Notes: generated by a model not told the origin, from the sequence alone. 64,000 nucleotides of DNA from Brassica napus (GCF_020379485.1 NW_026014642.1:164001-228000), one strand, 5' to 3'. Numbered from the stretch's first letter, positions 19,124 to 31,954 are shown. A program made the numbers and translations.

Positions 19124-20815
19124 TGTCATATCCCCGATCCTAGATAGGATCGCCCGGACGGGCCATGGTGCGGGTAGACGCACCAGTCAGGTCATTGGAC
19201 CTTGAGACAAGCGTATCATGGCCGTAAATGAAGGTTAAGGGCATCAGTCAGCTGAGACTTAACCAGGATACGATGGAAACAAGGGTAAAGGAGTTGAGTG
19301 AGTGTTTAGGCAGCTGGACGAGTGTTGGTTTGAGTTCAATCAGCTCGGTTCAGCTGGTATTCAGTTCACCATGATCTGTTCAGCTCACAGGAGCTGGTGA
19401 ACTAGCTCACTCAGCTGGGAACAGCTGGAGGTCAGCTCAATCCAGTGGGACTGTGCGTTCTGGTTCGGAGCATCTGGACGAGTCCGGAACGGTTACTGGG
19501 TGAGCCGATAGTCCGGGTTCAGGACGGTTTGACCAAAATTGTCTTAAGCTCGGGACAGGGAGTGGGCAGGCTTCCAGAGTGTGAGCTGAGGCTCAGTGAT
19601 CGATTTGTCAAAGGAAGAAAAGGGGAGAAACCGCCAATGGGCGGTTATGGGACGGTTTTGGGAAGAAGGGATGTGATTTTTGGTAACTGTTCGCCCAGGC
19701 GGTTGGGGACAGTTTAAGTCGTCCTCTCTCTCTCATTTCTGCCATTCTTGTCGATTTTTACTCACTTTCACACAGAGAGAAACCCAGAGAAAATTCAAGA
19801 GAGAAAGAGAGACACAAACCTTGGATTGGCCGTTTTGATCCAAGAGATTGTTCTTGAGTGTTCCTGGTGTGTTTGGGCGTGTGATCAAGAGGATGGATTT
19901 GAGGCAGAAAGACAAGGAGAAGGCAAAGGAGAAAGAGAAGGAAGTCGCCCCTGGAGACCGAACTCCTAAGGTGAGAGGTGTGGCCAAGAGTAACCGGACA
20001 AGGCCGCGGATGATGGCCGTGTGAGTCTGGCCGGTTTGGATCGATTGGCCACTCCTTACTCTGACTTCTTCTACTCTGTTTTCTTCATATATGTTGTGCT
20101 ATGGATTGTTTTATGATATTACAGGGAAGGATCCATCGATCTTAAGGCCTTGGCCTGATCCAATCCCCATGAAAGTCCCTTGTTCTTGTGTGGGCTGTTC
20201 ATGGCCGAGATCACTATGATCTGAGCCGGTTCTTTTGAATCTGATTATGGGAATATTTTTTTTCTGAATTGTCATGAGTTTTCATGAATTTTATTTGGTA
20301 TTTGGATCTCTTTTTAAAGGGTCAGACTTGACATTTTTGATGATGGTTCTTGACTAGGTTGGATCCGACAATGCAATGTGAATTGATTCTTGTTTTGTAA
20401 TCTAACCTTGTGATTGTGTGTTTGTTTGTGTTGGATCCAGGACCAGAAATGGACCGTGGTAAGGGAAAAGCACCATGAGGACCGCGGCCATGGGAAGATG
20501 TGTGGTGATTGGGTTGATTCTGAAAATTGTGTAATTATTGTAGCCTATTGTGCAACTTGTGAACTTATGCGATTCTAGTGTGTGATCTATCTATTAGGAT
20601 GATGAATGATGTATGAAGCTTGGTTATTATCTATGAAATATCTATTTGCCCTAGTTGATGCAGGATTGTTAAGTGTGAATGTTGAAACCTCAAAACTCTG
20701 AAAAAGACTTAGAATTATTTAACACTTGAACTTGAATATGAAATATGGAACTGGTTGCATTGTTTGGTGAGGCCGCGGTCTGGTTGGATTGGGGAATCCA
20801 GGATCGGGTCTTACA
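19124..20815 (+). repeat. 5' LTR of the Tekay-type element
   Basis: 1,692 bp from TGTCATATCCCCGATCC to GATCGGGTCTTACA. It carries an AGCT-dense stretch near 19310-19440 (many CAGCTC and AGCTGG words) found in all LTRs of this family. Two very short LTR features, GGATCGCC near the start and GGATCGGG near the end, are typical of the family here. Confidence 0.9.
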
Positions 20816-20817
20816 AG

Positions 20818-20830
20818 TTTGTATCAGAGC
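20818..20830 (+). promoter_or_regulatory. Primer-binding site of the Tekay-type element
   Basis: Reads TTTGTATCAGAGC two bases after the LTR end. It is an initiator-Met site with one change from TTGGTATCAGAGC. Confidence 0.75.
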
Positions 20831-20952
20831 ATTCTTTATTCTAGGATTTGTTGGGTTATTGGTTCACCACACACTTGGCCGTTTGGACTCATGGTGAGAT
20901 AGTTGGGTTCTAAGTAATCTTTTGTACTGATTAACTTAGGAGTGATTGAGGT

Positions 20953-22513
20953 TTGTGTGTTCAGTTGTGGACTAACCTTTTGTTTGTGTTTGTAACTCCT
21001 AAGGGTACAAGAAGGTATAAATCTCGGAAAGGAAAGGAGGCAACTGGAGTGTCTGGAGCAGTGGGGCAGGATGGTGCTGAACAGACCGGAGTGTTACCAG
21101 CTGGAACCATTCCAACCACAATACTACCGGCTCAGGTGGAGCAGGTGGACAATGCAACCGGACTTCCAGTGGGTGCAACTCTTCCTACTGAGGTTAATGA
21201 AACTAATGTGGATGAGCAGCAAGAGCAAGTCCATGGAGACGATACTGGGTCGTCCAACGTTGGTGCTGGAAGTGGCCAGAATGTTGATGCTAACAATGTT
21301 TGGGTCACTGGTGCAGAGGAGGTCATTGAGCCGACCATAAGGGGCTTGGTGGAGGCTATGCAGATCATGGGAGCTCCGATAGCCTCCTTGACACAGGCGT
21401 TCACACCATTGGTGAACTCGTCCGTGGGACAGGCTAATCCTCCGGTTCGGGTTGCTGCTGGAGTGGCTGATGTTGGTGCTGGCCGTGTGGCTGAGGTGAT
21501 TGAGATTGACCCACCTGTCAGGCCAGTGCATGGTATGGACTACCTGAAGGTACTGGAGCATATCTCCAAGTTGGGAACCAAACACTTTGCTGGAAGTGTT
21601 GATCCTATGGAGGCGGACGAGTGGAGAACCAGGTTGGTTCGAAACTTCAAGTCCACACGATGTCCCGAGGATTACCAGAAGGACATAGCAGTACACTTCC
21701 TGGAGGGAGATGCACATAATTGGTGGTTAGCTTTGGACAAGCGTACCAATTGTACCATTGAGCACTTTGCTGACTTTGAGGTTGAGTTCAACCATAAGTA
21801 CTTTCCTGCTGAGGCGTGGGATCGTTTGGAGTCCAAGTTCCTGGACTTGACTCAGGGACGGAGGACTGTTCGTGAGTATGAAGAAGAGTTCAACCGCCTC
21901 AGGCGGTATGTGGGAAGAGAACTGGAGGATGAGAAGGTTCAGGTCCGAAGGTTCATCCGAGGCCTAGGGGTGGAGCTTCGAACCTACTGTTCTGTTTGTA
22001 AGTTCCACATGGTTTTTGAGTTGGTTGAGAGGATGGTCTTGCTGGAGACCAACCTCACAGAGGAGGAAAAGCAGAAGCTTAAGAGTGTGGTGGTATCCTC
22101 GGGTCAGAGTGGTGACAAGAAGAGGAAGAGGGACTCGACCGAGGAGGGTAAAACCTCAAGTGGTAGGTCAGAGTGCCCTAAGTGTAGTCGATACCACGGT
22201 GGAGAGTGCTGGAAGGCCATGGATGGATCACTCAGCCAAGGATTGTCCAAGCCCGTTGGGTGAGTCCAGGACCTGTCACCACTGCGGCCAGAAGGGCCAC
22301 TACCACAGGGATTGCCCTAAGTTGCAAGGCAACCAGAGTAAGGGACGTGGAGAGGCTAGCAAGCCAGTCCAGGGACGAGGCCAGACCTCGACACCTCGTG
22401 TGTATGAACTATCCAAGGATGTGGATGGGACTCAGCCTTTCCCAGCGATCACTGGTAACATTCTAGACTACTACTTTTACAATTCCAGTAGAATTGCATG
22501 GTATGGAACCTAG
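20953..22513 (+). pseudogene. Tekay-type gag, frameshifted
   Basis: The first frame runs 20953-22263 and carries a Retrotrans_gag domain (from DYLKVLEHISKLGTKHFAG near residue 195 to about residue 345), with typical FLEGDAHNWW and DLTQGRRTVREYEEEFNRL segments. A shift near 22240 moves the zinc-knuckle region (CHHCGQKGHYHRDC at about 22279-22320) into another frame, which continues to a stop at 22513. The N-terminus before about 21000 may not be translated. Gag would form the particle shell and bind RNA through the knuckle. The shift separates those functions. Confidence 0.85.
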
Positions 22514-22524
22514 GATGGATAGAT

Positions 22525-25500
22525 ATACTTTGTTGGGTCTTGTGTAGGGACCTTAAGTATTGGTGGTGTGGAAACACACACATTATTTGATACTGGAGCT
22601 ACACATAGTTTTGTGAGTCCAAGTATAATAGGAAAAGGTTTGTTCCAGTATGGAACATGGGATGGTCCTAAACGAGTGAGTGCGGCCGGAGGGCAAGTTA
22701 TGAAATCACTCGGTCTGGTTAAGGACATCCCTGTGGTGATCTTGGATAGGCCGATGCCTATAGATCTGATTGTTGTCCCCCTCAAGCATCATGAAGTGAT
22801 CCTGGGTATGGACTGGTTGGGAAAGTATCGGGCAACTCTAGATTGTCACCGGGGAAGGGTGCAACTTGAGAACGAGTTTGGACCCCCGATTAAGTACCAA
22901 GGAATCAAGCCAACCTCTTGTAGTTTGGTGGTTTCAGCAGTCCAAGTAGAACGGATGCTTGGAAATGGTTGTGAGGCCTTTTTGGCTACCATTTACACTG
23001 ATGAGGTTGTAGGGGCCTGTGACCCAGAGGGTATACCGTTGGTTCGGGAATTTAAGGATGTGTTTGGGGCACCACAGGGCATTCCCCCTGATAGGGCTGA
23101 CCCATTCATCATTGAATTGGAACCTGGAACGGCCCCATTATCAAAAAGTCCATATAGAATGGCACCAGCTGAGATGGCAGAGCTGAAGAAGCAACTTGAG
23201 GAGTTGCTTGAGAAGGGGTTCATACGCCCTAGTGTATCACCTTGGGGAGCACCAGTCCTATCTGTTAAGAAAAAGGATGGTAGCTTTAGGTTGTGCATTG
23301 ATTATAGGGTTTTGAACAGGGTGACTGTGAAGAACAAGTACCCTTTACCCAGGATTGATGAGTTGTTGGATCAACTCCGTGGAGCCAAGTGGTTCTTCAA
23401 GATTGACCTGGCCTCTGGGTATCATCAGATCCCTATTGCACCAGATGATGTGAGGAAGACAGCGTTCCGAACCAGGTATGGCCACTATGAGTTTGTGGTT
23501 ATATTGTTCGGACTGACCAATGCACCTGCTGCATTCATGAAGATGATGAACAGCATCTTCAGGGAATACTTGGACGAGTTTGTGATCATCTTCATTGATG
23601 ATATACTCGTGTATTCCAAGATAAAGGAGGACCATGAAAGACACCTTAGGGCGGTGTTGGGCCGTCTGAGGGAACATAAGCTTATTGCTAAGCTAAGCAA
23701 CTGTAGTTTTTGGCAAAAGAGCATTGGGTTCCTTGGACATGTGGTGTCTGATAAAGGAGTCTCAGTGGATCAAGATAAGATCAAATGTATCCAGGAATGG
23801 CCACAGCCAAAGAATGCTACGGAAGTTAGAAGCCTCTTAGGGTTGCCGGTTATTACAGGAAATATGTCAAGGGGTTCTCGAGCATAGCTCAACCTATGAC
23901 TAAGCTGACAGGCAAGGACGTGAGGTTCACATTGTCTGAGGGGTGTGAGAAATGTTTTGCAGCACTTAAGAACATGTTGACTAATGCACCCGTTCTGGTG
24001 TTGCCTGAGGCTGATCAGCCTTATGTGGTGTATATGGATGCATCCATAACTGGTCTTGGTTGTGTTTTGACACAACATGGGAAGGTGATAGCCTATGCTT
24101 CCAGACAGCTAAGGAAGCATGAGGGTAACTATCCGACCCATGATTTGGAGATGGCTGTAGTAGTATTTGCATTAAAGATATGGAGATCATATCTTTATGG
24201 TGCCAAGGTGCAAATACTCACAGACCATAAGAGCTTGAAGTACATATTCACTCAGCCTGAGTTAAACTTAAGGCAGAGGAGATGGATGGAGTTTGTTGCA
24301 GATTATGATCTGGACATAGCTTATCATCCTGGGAAAGCTAACCTAGTGGCTGATGCTTTGAGCCGCAGAAGGGCTGAAGTGTCATCTGAGAGGGAGGCAG
24401 ATGAACTGGAAGGGATGATCAGGTCCTTGAACCTCAGCACCTTGGTTGGTTCAGATGAGCCATTGGGGTTGGAGGCAGTGAACCAGGCCGATCTCCTGAC
24501 CAGGATCAGGCAAGCACAGAGCCTGGATGAAAATCTAAAGAAGGTAGCCGCCAATGACAAGACAGAGTACCAGACGACTGACAATGGTACCATCTTGGTC
24601 AATGGGAGGGTCAGTGTTCCTAATGATAAGGAACTCAAAGAATAGATTATGAGACATGCTCATAAGTCTAAGGTTTCAGTTCATCCTGGACTGAACAAGA
24701 TGTATAGGGATCTGAAAAGGTACTACCATTGGGTGAGGATGAAATCTGATGTTGCAGAGTGGGTGGCTAAGTGTCCCACTTGTCAACTGGTGAAGGCAGA
24801 ACATCAGGTTCCCAGTGGTCTACTTCAGAACCTACCCATACCAGAATGGAAAAAGGATCACATCACAATGGATTTTGTGACTAGGTTTCCCACGACCAGG
24901 AATAAGAAAGATGCAGTATGGGTTGTGGTCGATTGGCTGACCAAGTCGGCTCATTTCCTGCCTATCAAGAAAGGGGATGGGGTCGACAGGATTGTGCAAG
25001 TGTACCTGGACGAGATAGTGAGGTTGCATGGTGTTTCAGCAAGCATTGTCTCGGACAGGGATCCAAGATTTACATCTTATTTCTGAAAGGCTTTCCAAAA
25101 GGCCTTGGGAACCAGAGTGAATATTAGCACATCTTATCATCCTCAAAAGGATGGGCAGTCTGAAAGGACAATCCAAACCTTGGAGGATATGCTAAGGGCG
25201 TGTGTGTTAGACTGGGGAGAGTCTTGGGAAAGACACTTACCCTTAGTGGAGTTTGCTTACAACAACAGCTTCCATACAAGCATTGGTATGTCGCCATATG
25301 AAGCTTTGTATGGTAGGCCGTGCAGGACACCCCTATGCTGGACCCAAGTGGGGGAGCGTAGCATGTTGGGTCCAGAGATTGTAGAACAGAGCACTGAGAA
25401 GATCAGGATGGTCAAAGAGAAGATGAAAGAGGCGCAGGACCGCCAAAAGAGCTATGCAGACAAGCGTAGGAAACATCTTGAGTTTAAGGTCAATGACCTG

Positions 25501-25995
25501 GTGTATCTCAAGATGATTACCTTTAAGGGTAGGACCAGGGTTTCTGGACGAAAGAAACTGGATCCTAGGTACTTGGGTCCATTCAGGATCATAGAGAGAG
25601 TGGGTGCAGTGGCATACAAGTTGGACTTGCCATCAGCAATGGATGCATACCACAATGTGTTCCATGTATCCCAACTCCGGAAATGCTTGTCTGAACAAGA
25701 CGTTGTCTTGCCCGAGATTCCTGCTGACCTTGGTAAGGACCTGGCTTTGGAAACCTTGCCGGTTCGGATTGTGGATCGGTCAGAGAAAACTATGAGAAAG
25801 AAGACAGTTCCCATGATCAAAGTGGTGTGGGATTACAATGGTAAAGACCTCATCACTTGGGAAACAGAAGCAAAGATTAAAGCTATGTATCCGGATTGGT
25901 ACAACCAATTTCTTCCTGATGAAACACTTAACATGGATTCAAGGACAAATCACAAGTTAGTGGGGGAGACTTATCATATCCCCGATCCTAGATAG
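22525..25995 (+). pseudogene. Tekay-type pol: protease, RT, RNase H, integrase, chromodomain-like tail
   Basis: The protease motif [10 protein letters not shown] is near 22587. RT follows, with LRLCIDYR-like and [10 protein letters not shown] motifs (the latter near 23595). The frame shifts near 23848 and continues with RNase H ([22 protein letters not shown]), then an H2C2 zinc finger (HAHKSK...CPTCQLVK, 24655-24790) and an integrase core with Asp in TMDFVTRF, Asp in SDRDPRF and Glu in GQSERTIQ. Premature stops are TAG at 24643-24645 and TGA at 25084-25086, the second replacing the Trp of the family sequence YFWKAFQ. The tail ([16 protein letters not shown] near 25820-25875) resembles the chromodomain that directs chromovirus integration. 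Translation reads a few codons into the 3' LTR. At least one frameshift and several stops kill the copy. Confidence 0.93.
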
Positions 25996-26052
25996 GATCG
26001 CCTGGACGGGCCATGGTGCGGGGAGACGCACCAGTCAGGTCATTGGACCTTG
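25972..26052 (+). repeat. 3' LTR of the Tekay-type element, first 81 bp
   Basis: Starts TATCATATCCCCGATCC after the polypurine tract AGTGGGGGAGACT. Compared with the 5' LTR start, one G is A. It is cut after the target duplication CCTTG (26048-26052) by the nested element and resumes at 33012. Confidence 0.92.
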
Positions 26053-27200
26053 TGTTGTAGGCACGGGTCGGATGGTCGAACGGACGGATGAACGGACGGA
26101 CGGATGGTCGAACGGACGGACAGACAGACAGACAGATGGCCGTTCTGCGGTTCAGCCTTGCCTCAGATGGATGGTACCGGCCGGGTCGTCTCTTGCTTGC
26201 GATTGTACCTGAAACAAATAAGTGATCTTTAATGAGTTTTTCAATAGAAACAAGAACAGAAACCGAGAGGCTAATGGATGAATGGTAAATAAGCAAGATA
26301 TGATTCTTTTTGGGTTTTATAGATTGGATGAATGAAATCTAAAACAAAAGATAGAGAAAAGAGTAGATTGGCGGATGGGATCTGATGCTGGACGTATGTC
26401 TCTCTCAACAAGATGCCAAGGACGGATAGGAAGATAGATATGGATCTGGCTCTTGCTGGACGTATGTCTCTCTCAAGATTCGGACAAGAAATGGAATGGA
26501 TCGATGGACTCCACAAAGAAAAATGGATCGGCTCTTTGATATGTCACACGGCTGCTCTCAATGGTTTTGCCAACTGAAAGACTTAGGGTTTCTTTGCTAA
26601 AGCAAAAACGATTTCATAAAAGACTTAGCCGAAAAGTTGGCAACTACAAGGGTTTAAATAGGTGTTCCTTACTGGACCTTATAAGATAAAAAGGCCTAGA
26701 CAAATGGCCAAAGTCTTAACCGAAATAAAATAAAGAAAACAATAGACCGGTCACGGTTTGAGATGTCCGGATCAGAACTCATAGTATGCTTGCATGTTGC
26801 CTCATTAAAACCTTTCGGGAAAACCCAGTGGGACAAAACCCGATAAGAAAAATGAGTACAACACATACTACTCCTTCTGATGGTCGGCTATATCTCTGAA
26901 CCAGAAGCAAGTTGGTTGGATGGATTGAGCATGAATGTGGAAATGGTCAGGCCGGCTTCATTTTGGCTGATGGAGGAGAACTGGCTCGAATGGAAAGGGT
27001 CTGGAACCTCTACTGGTTCGCCGGTGTCTTCCAGCTTTAAGTCAGACAACTCCTGGATCAATAGTTGCTTGAACCCGGTTTGTTCCTGTGCAAGCAACTC
27101 CTGGACAGCTTTGGCAAATCCAGCTCTTATAACTCTTGAACCGGACCTTGTGGTAGGACCTTTGCGGATAATGGGAACCTCAGTCGTGGGTACTACAACA
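26053..27200 (-). repeat. 3' LTR of the CRM-like element
   Basis: 1,148 bp. It contains the last about 103 codons of the pol frame (stop at 26888-26890) and a tetranucleotide tract (ACGG/ACAG units, about 26090-26140) absent from the other LTR. It also keeps about 45 bp around 26790-26830 (TATGCTTGCATGTTGCCTC) that are deleted in the 5' LTR. A TATA-like TATTTAAA is present on the minus strand near 26655. Confidence 0.93.
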
Positions 27201-27430
27201 TCCCCTCCCTCTTGAACAGGTTCTGTCCTCAGAACATCTCCGTCATCTGCAATATAAGGAGACAAGTTAGACACATTGAACGTTCGGGAAACTTGGAACT
27301 CACCTGGCAGCTCTAGCCGGTAGGCATTGTCATTGATCCGGTCGAGCACTCGGAATGGTCCGTCCCCTCGTGGGGATAATTTGCTCTTCCTCTCTTCCAG
27401 AAACCGTTCTGGCCTCATGTGGAGCCACAC
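26888..27430 (-). CDS. CRM-like pol C-terminal segment extending into the LTR
   Basis: Continues after the stop at 27455. It starts in the integrase tail (MRPERFLEERKSKLSPRGDG, then NVSNLSPY), crosses the polypurine tract, which codes for EGGD, and proceeds through the LTR with PIIRKGPTTRSGSR to a stop at 26888-26890. In CRM elements the C-terminal CR motif encoded here is linked to centromeric targeting, and this segment occupies the same place. A homologous tail is conserved at 60465-60780 (GPTTRSG also present), which supports it being protein-coding and not accidental. Translation in this copy would need bypass of the upstream stop. Confidence 0.8.
   Translation of the reverse strand: MWLHMRPERFLEERKSKLSPRGDGPFRVLDRINDNAYRLELPGEFQVSRTFNVSNLSPYIADDGDVLRTEPVQEGGDVVVPTTEVPIIRKGPTTRSGSRVIRAGFAKAVQELLAQEQTGFKQLLIQELSDLKLEDTGEPVEVPDPFHSSQFSSISQNEAGLTISTFMLNPSNQLASGSEI
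27201..27214 (-). promoter_or_regulatory. Polypurine tract of the CRM-like element
   Basis: The minus strand reads AAGAGGGAGGGGA immediately before the LTR start TGTTGTAG. It primes plus-strand DNA synthesis. Confidence 0.88.
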
Positions 27431-27454
27431 CCAGTCGCCTGGTTGGAAGATAAC

Positions 27455-30400
27455 TTATGTGCACCCCTTGTTGAGCTTAATCTGGTTCCTTTCAGCCTTC
27501 TTCTCCAAAGTCTCCTTGACTTGCCGGTGCATGTTCTTCACAAACTCAGCCTTTTTGTCACCACTCTGGCTGACTTGCATGGCTGGTGGCAATGCGGCTA
27601 GGTCCATGGGTGTCTCTGGTCTAAAGCCATACACGATCTCAAAAGGGGAGAGGTTAGTAATAGAGTGCCTTGCATGGTTATAAGCAAACTCAATGAAAGG
27701 CAAGCAACTCAACCAGATTTTAAGATTCTTACCCACCGTAGCCCTCAATAACTGAGAGAGTGTACTGTTTACTACCTCGGTTTGTCCATCAGTCTGTGGA
27801 TGGCAAGTGGTTGAGAAGAGGAGCTTGGTTCCAAGCTTTTTCCATAATATCCTCCAGAAGTGGCTGAGAAATTTTGTGTCTCGGTCTGACACAATGGTAC
27901 GAGGCACTCCATGTAAGCGCACCACTTCCTTGAAGAAGAGATCAGCGGTTTGGCTTGCATCATTGGTCTTGGAACACGGAATGAAGTGTGCCATCTTGGA
28001 GAACCTGTCCACTACAACAAAAATAGAATCCTTGTGTTCTATCTTGGGCAAGCCCAGCACAAAGTCCATAGACAGGTCGACCCACGGTGCAATAGGAATA
28101 GGTAAAGGCATGTGTAAACCATAAGGATGCGACCTGGATTTGGTTTTGAGACAGACAGTGCACTTAGCGCAAAGGCTCTCGATGTAGCGCCTCATCCGGG
28201 GCCAATAGAAGTCGTCGGACAGGACGCTCAGAGTTTTGTCCCGACCGAAATGCCCCATCAACCCGCCCCCATGAGCTTCTCTGGTCAGTAAGTCTCGCAT
28301 GGAACCATGAGGAATACACAGGCATTTCTCCTTGAAGAGGAACCCGTCCTGCTGATAGAATGGACCCATGGCTCCCTTAGCCGTGTTACTGTAAATCTCC
28401 GAAAAATCAGGGTCAGTTTCATAAGACATTTTGAGTTGCTCAAAACCCATGATCTTAGCCTCCATGGTGGTAATGAGTGTGTGGCGCCGGGATAGGGCGT
28501 CGGCCACTACGTTGTCCTTCCCCTTCTTGTACTTGATCACATAAGGAAAAGTTTCCACGAACTCCAGCCACCTAGCATGCCTCTTCTTGAGTGTGGTCTG
28601 GCCACTCCAATGCTTAAGAGTCTCATGATCTGTATGAATAATAAACTCTTTAGACAAAAGATAGTGTTGCCAAGTTTCAAGCGACCTTACTAGAGGATAT
28701 AGCTCTTTATCATAGGTGGGGTAATTGAGGGCGGCTCCACTCAATTTCTCACTAAAGAAAGCCACTGGCCGGCCTCCTTGCGTCAGTACGGCTCCTATCC
28801 CTGTCCATGAAGCATCACACTCAATCTCAAAAGGTTTATCAAAATTAGGAAGAGTTAGGACCGGTGCATGTGTCAAACTATATTTAAGCCTGTTGAAAGA
28901 CTCCTCTTGGACAGGACCCCAAGCAAAGGTTACATTCTTCTTGATCACGGAGGTCATTGGGGCGGCAATGGTACTGAAGTCCTTCACAAATCATCGATAG
29001 AAACTGGCCAGTCCATGGAAGCTGCGGATATGTCCGATCGTGGTTGGGGTCGGCCAGTCTTGTATTGCCTTGATCTTCTCCTCATCAACCTTCAGTCCCT
29101 GTGAACTCACAACAAAGCCTAAAAATACCAACTGATCAGTGCAAAATACACATTTCTTAAGGTTAGCATAAAGGCCTTCTTGCCTTAAGGCTTTCAAAAC
29201 CTGTTCTAGGTGTCCCACGTGTTCAGTTAAAGACCTGCTGTAAATCAAGATGTCATCAAAGTATACAACCACGAATTTACCAATGTAAGGTCGGAGGACC
29301 TCATTCATGAGTCTCATGAAGGTGCTAGGGGCGTTGGTAAGGCCAAACGGCATCACCAGCCACTCGTATAGACTTTGCTTGGTCTTGAAGGCGGTTTTCC
29401 ACTCATCTCCTTCCTTCATGCGGACTTGATGGTATCCACTCCTGAGATCAATCTTAGAAAACACAACAGACCCACTCAGTTCATCCAACATATCATCTAA
29501 TCTAGGTATAGGGTACCGATATTTGATGGTTATGTTGTTGATGGCTCGGCAGTCCACACACATGCGCCACGTCTCATCCTTCTTAGGCACTAGTAGAACC
29601 GGGACCGCACAGGGACTAAGGCTCTCGCGGATGTAGCCTTTGTCCATGAGATCTTGGACCTGCCGTTCCAGCTCCTTAGCTTCCTCAGGGTTGACACGGT
29701 AAGCGGCTCGTTTTGGTAGTGGCGCGCCGGGTACAAGATCGATCTGATGTTCTACGCCACGGAAAGGGGGTAAACCGGCCGGAATCTCATCAGGAAAGAC
29801 ATCCTTGTAAAGTCCCATGAGATCTTGTACTACGTCCGGTACTTCAGGAGCTTCTAAACCTGCAATACAACCTTCCTTAAAGATCATTAGTAGCACCTGT
29901 GTCTCACGTTGTAATGATTTAAGCACTTGTCCGGAAGTCATGTAAAGGTTAGTGTTACTTACCTGTCCAGACTGCGTCATTGCCTTCTGCATATCATGAA
30001 CTTCTTGAGGGCTGAGAGGTGCTAGGCTGTGCTTCTTGTTGTTGTGGACGAAACTATAGATGTTGGTGCGGCCATGGTGAAGAGTCTCCTTGTCAAACTG
30101 CCACGGCCTTCCTAGAAGTATATGGCCGGCTTGCATGGGCACAACATCACACTTGAACTGGTCTTGGTACTTGCCAATACTGAAGGACACAACAACTTGT
30201 TCGGCAATCTTGAGCTCAGTCTCATCATTGAGCCATTTGAGACGGTATGGCCGAGGATGGGCAGTTTTGACCAACCCTAGCTTATCAACAAGATACTTGC
30301 TAGCCACGTTAGTACAAGATCCGCCATCTATGATCAAACTACATACCTTGTGATCAACACTACATCTGGTGTGGAAGATGTTCTCCCGCTGGATGGTCTC

Positions 30401-30684
30401 TGGGTCAAAGAGGGTGCTAAGAGCTCTCCGGGTCACTAGCAGCTCGCCTGTCTCCGGGTAGTCGGTTACTTCTTCATCAGAGATCACTGCCGCGGCCTCT
30501 GCCTCATCTTGGGATTCATACTCGCCATCCCCCTTTAGGACCATCACTCGTTTGTTTGGACAATCCCGAGCGTAGTGGCCCTTGCCCTGACACTTATAAC
30601 AAATGATGTCACGAGTATGCAAAGTTTGGGCTTGAGTCTTACCCTGCTCCGGCTTGGATGCATTAGACGATTCAGCCTGGTTTG
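27455..30684 (-). pseudogene. CRM-like pol: zinc knuckle, protease, RT, RNase H, integrase
   Basis: Read right to left: CCHC knuckle (CYKCQGKGHYARDC near 30600), protease (LIIDGGSCTNVAS near 30325), then RT from about 29700 with WRMCVDCRAINNI and YFDDILIYS, ending SFYR. A TGA at 28991-28993 interrupts SFYR/FVKDFS where related copies have Arg, consistent with a CGA to TGA change. RNase H ([24 protein letters not shown]) and integrase follow, with Asp in SMDFVLGLP, Asp in VSDRDTKF and Glu in [13 protein letters not shown] at 27455-27457 ends this part. The frame is shifted relative to gag near 30685. All catalytic residues of RT and integrase are visible, so the inactivating lesions look recent. 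Confidence 0.93.
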
Positions 30685-31607
30685 TCTATCGTCTTGCCCT
30701 TGTCGCCTTGCTTTGAGCCCGGTTGAGTCCACGCAGGTTTGCTGCGGCTGGTGCTGGCCATCTTGCTCTTGATGTGCTGCTTGGCTTGCGTAGCAAAGTG
30801 CAATAGGTCGTTGAAGTCTTCATATTGTTGTCTCTCCACCTTGCGGGCAATGCGGTCTTGCAGCCCTTCCAGGAATTGGGACATCATTGTCTCCTCGGGC
30901 TCGTCGGTCTCAAGCTTATTCTTAAGTGCCTCGAACTCCTCAAAGTACTCCTCCACAGTCTTAGTTCCCTGCGTAAGTTTACGAAAACGTGTTAGCACAT
31001 CGCGCTGGTAGTAAGATGGAATGTACCTCGCGCGAAGCTTGGTCCGCATCTCGGTCCAATTATGCGCTCTCCACACTGGCCTGGACTTAGCAACGTCTCG
31101 ATCCCACCACGAAAGAGCATTGTCCATCAGCTGGGCTGCTGCTAGGGCAACCTTCTTGGCCTCACTATATTGGTAATAGTCAAAGATGTACTCCATGCGC
31201 TTCTCCCACACGATGTAGGCATCCGGATCAACCTTTCCGGCAAACGTTGGGGGATGAAGCTTAAGCGCCTTGCCTCCCAACCAGGGCTCTTCCTCATCTC
31301 GGTCTCGACCTCCTCTATGGTCGCGGCTTCCTCCTACTTGGGCCCGGGGTCCTCGCGCGTTCCTTCTACCTCCCCGGTTTGGCCTCTCCTCGTCTTGTCT
31401 GCGCGTATCATCGGTACTGTCCGCGTCCGAGTCAGTGTCATGCGGATCCGGCTGATTCCTTCCTGGTGGTCGAGGTCCGTTGGGCCTGCCTCCCTGCCGT
31501 AGCTAAGCAAGCTCAGCGGTGATAGCCCTAAGGCTCGCCCTCAGTTCTTCATTGTCAGCTAGGAGCTGTGCGTTTATGGCCGCTTGGTCTTGACCTACAT
31601 CTCCCAT
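30672..31607 (-). pseudogene. CRM-like gag with one internal stop
   Basis: The likely start is the ATG at 31605-31607 (MGDVGQDQAA). A TAG at 31503-31505 interrupts the N-terminal region. The frame then gives an Arg-rich linker and a Retrotrans_gag domain (LKLHPPTFAGKVDPDAYIVW, ALSWWDRD, LTQGTKTVEEYFEEFE), ending at 30672. A one-base shift near 30685 separates it from the knuckle region, where the intact parent would have had one gag-pol frame. A helper or suppression would be needed for function. Confidence 0.88.
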
Positions 31608-31937
31608 AGTTCTCTCAAAAGATACTCAAGAAAGATTAAAGGCAAGAGGGGGTTAAATAGTTGCTTGGGTCGGATACTTGAGTATCGACCAAGACTAGGA
31701 GTAAATGAAAAAATTTAAGATAAAATCGAATCAAGTTTGAAAAGGAAAGAGGGAATATTTTTTTTTTTGATTTTCGAAAACTTGGAAAGAAAGTAAAACT
31801 ACTTTTAATTTTTTTTTTTAAATGCAAAATCGAAAACTTGGAGAACAATCCGAAAATTTGAAAAATTAGGAAAGTAAATATTTTTTTTTAAATGCGACGG
31901 CTAGGGTTCAGAAAGAACTGAGTTTCGCAGGAAACTT
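31608..31937 (-). other. Untranslated leader of the CRM-like element
   Basis: No gene. The sequence is A/T-rich with several T-runs on the plus strand (31757-31768, 31807-31820, 31880-31889) between the primer site and gag. Confidence 0.65.
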
Positions 31938-31951
31938 CAACTCTGATACCA
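31938..31951 (-). promoter_or_regulatory. tRNA-iMet primer-binding site of the CRM-like element
   Basis: The minus strand reads TGGTATCAGAGTTG three bases inside the 5' LTR end CTACAACA. It matches the initiator-Met primer over its first ten or eleven bases. Confidence 0.85.
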
Positions 31952-31954
31952 AAA

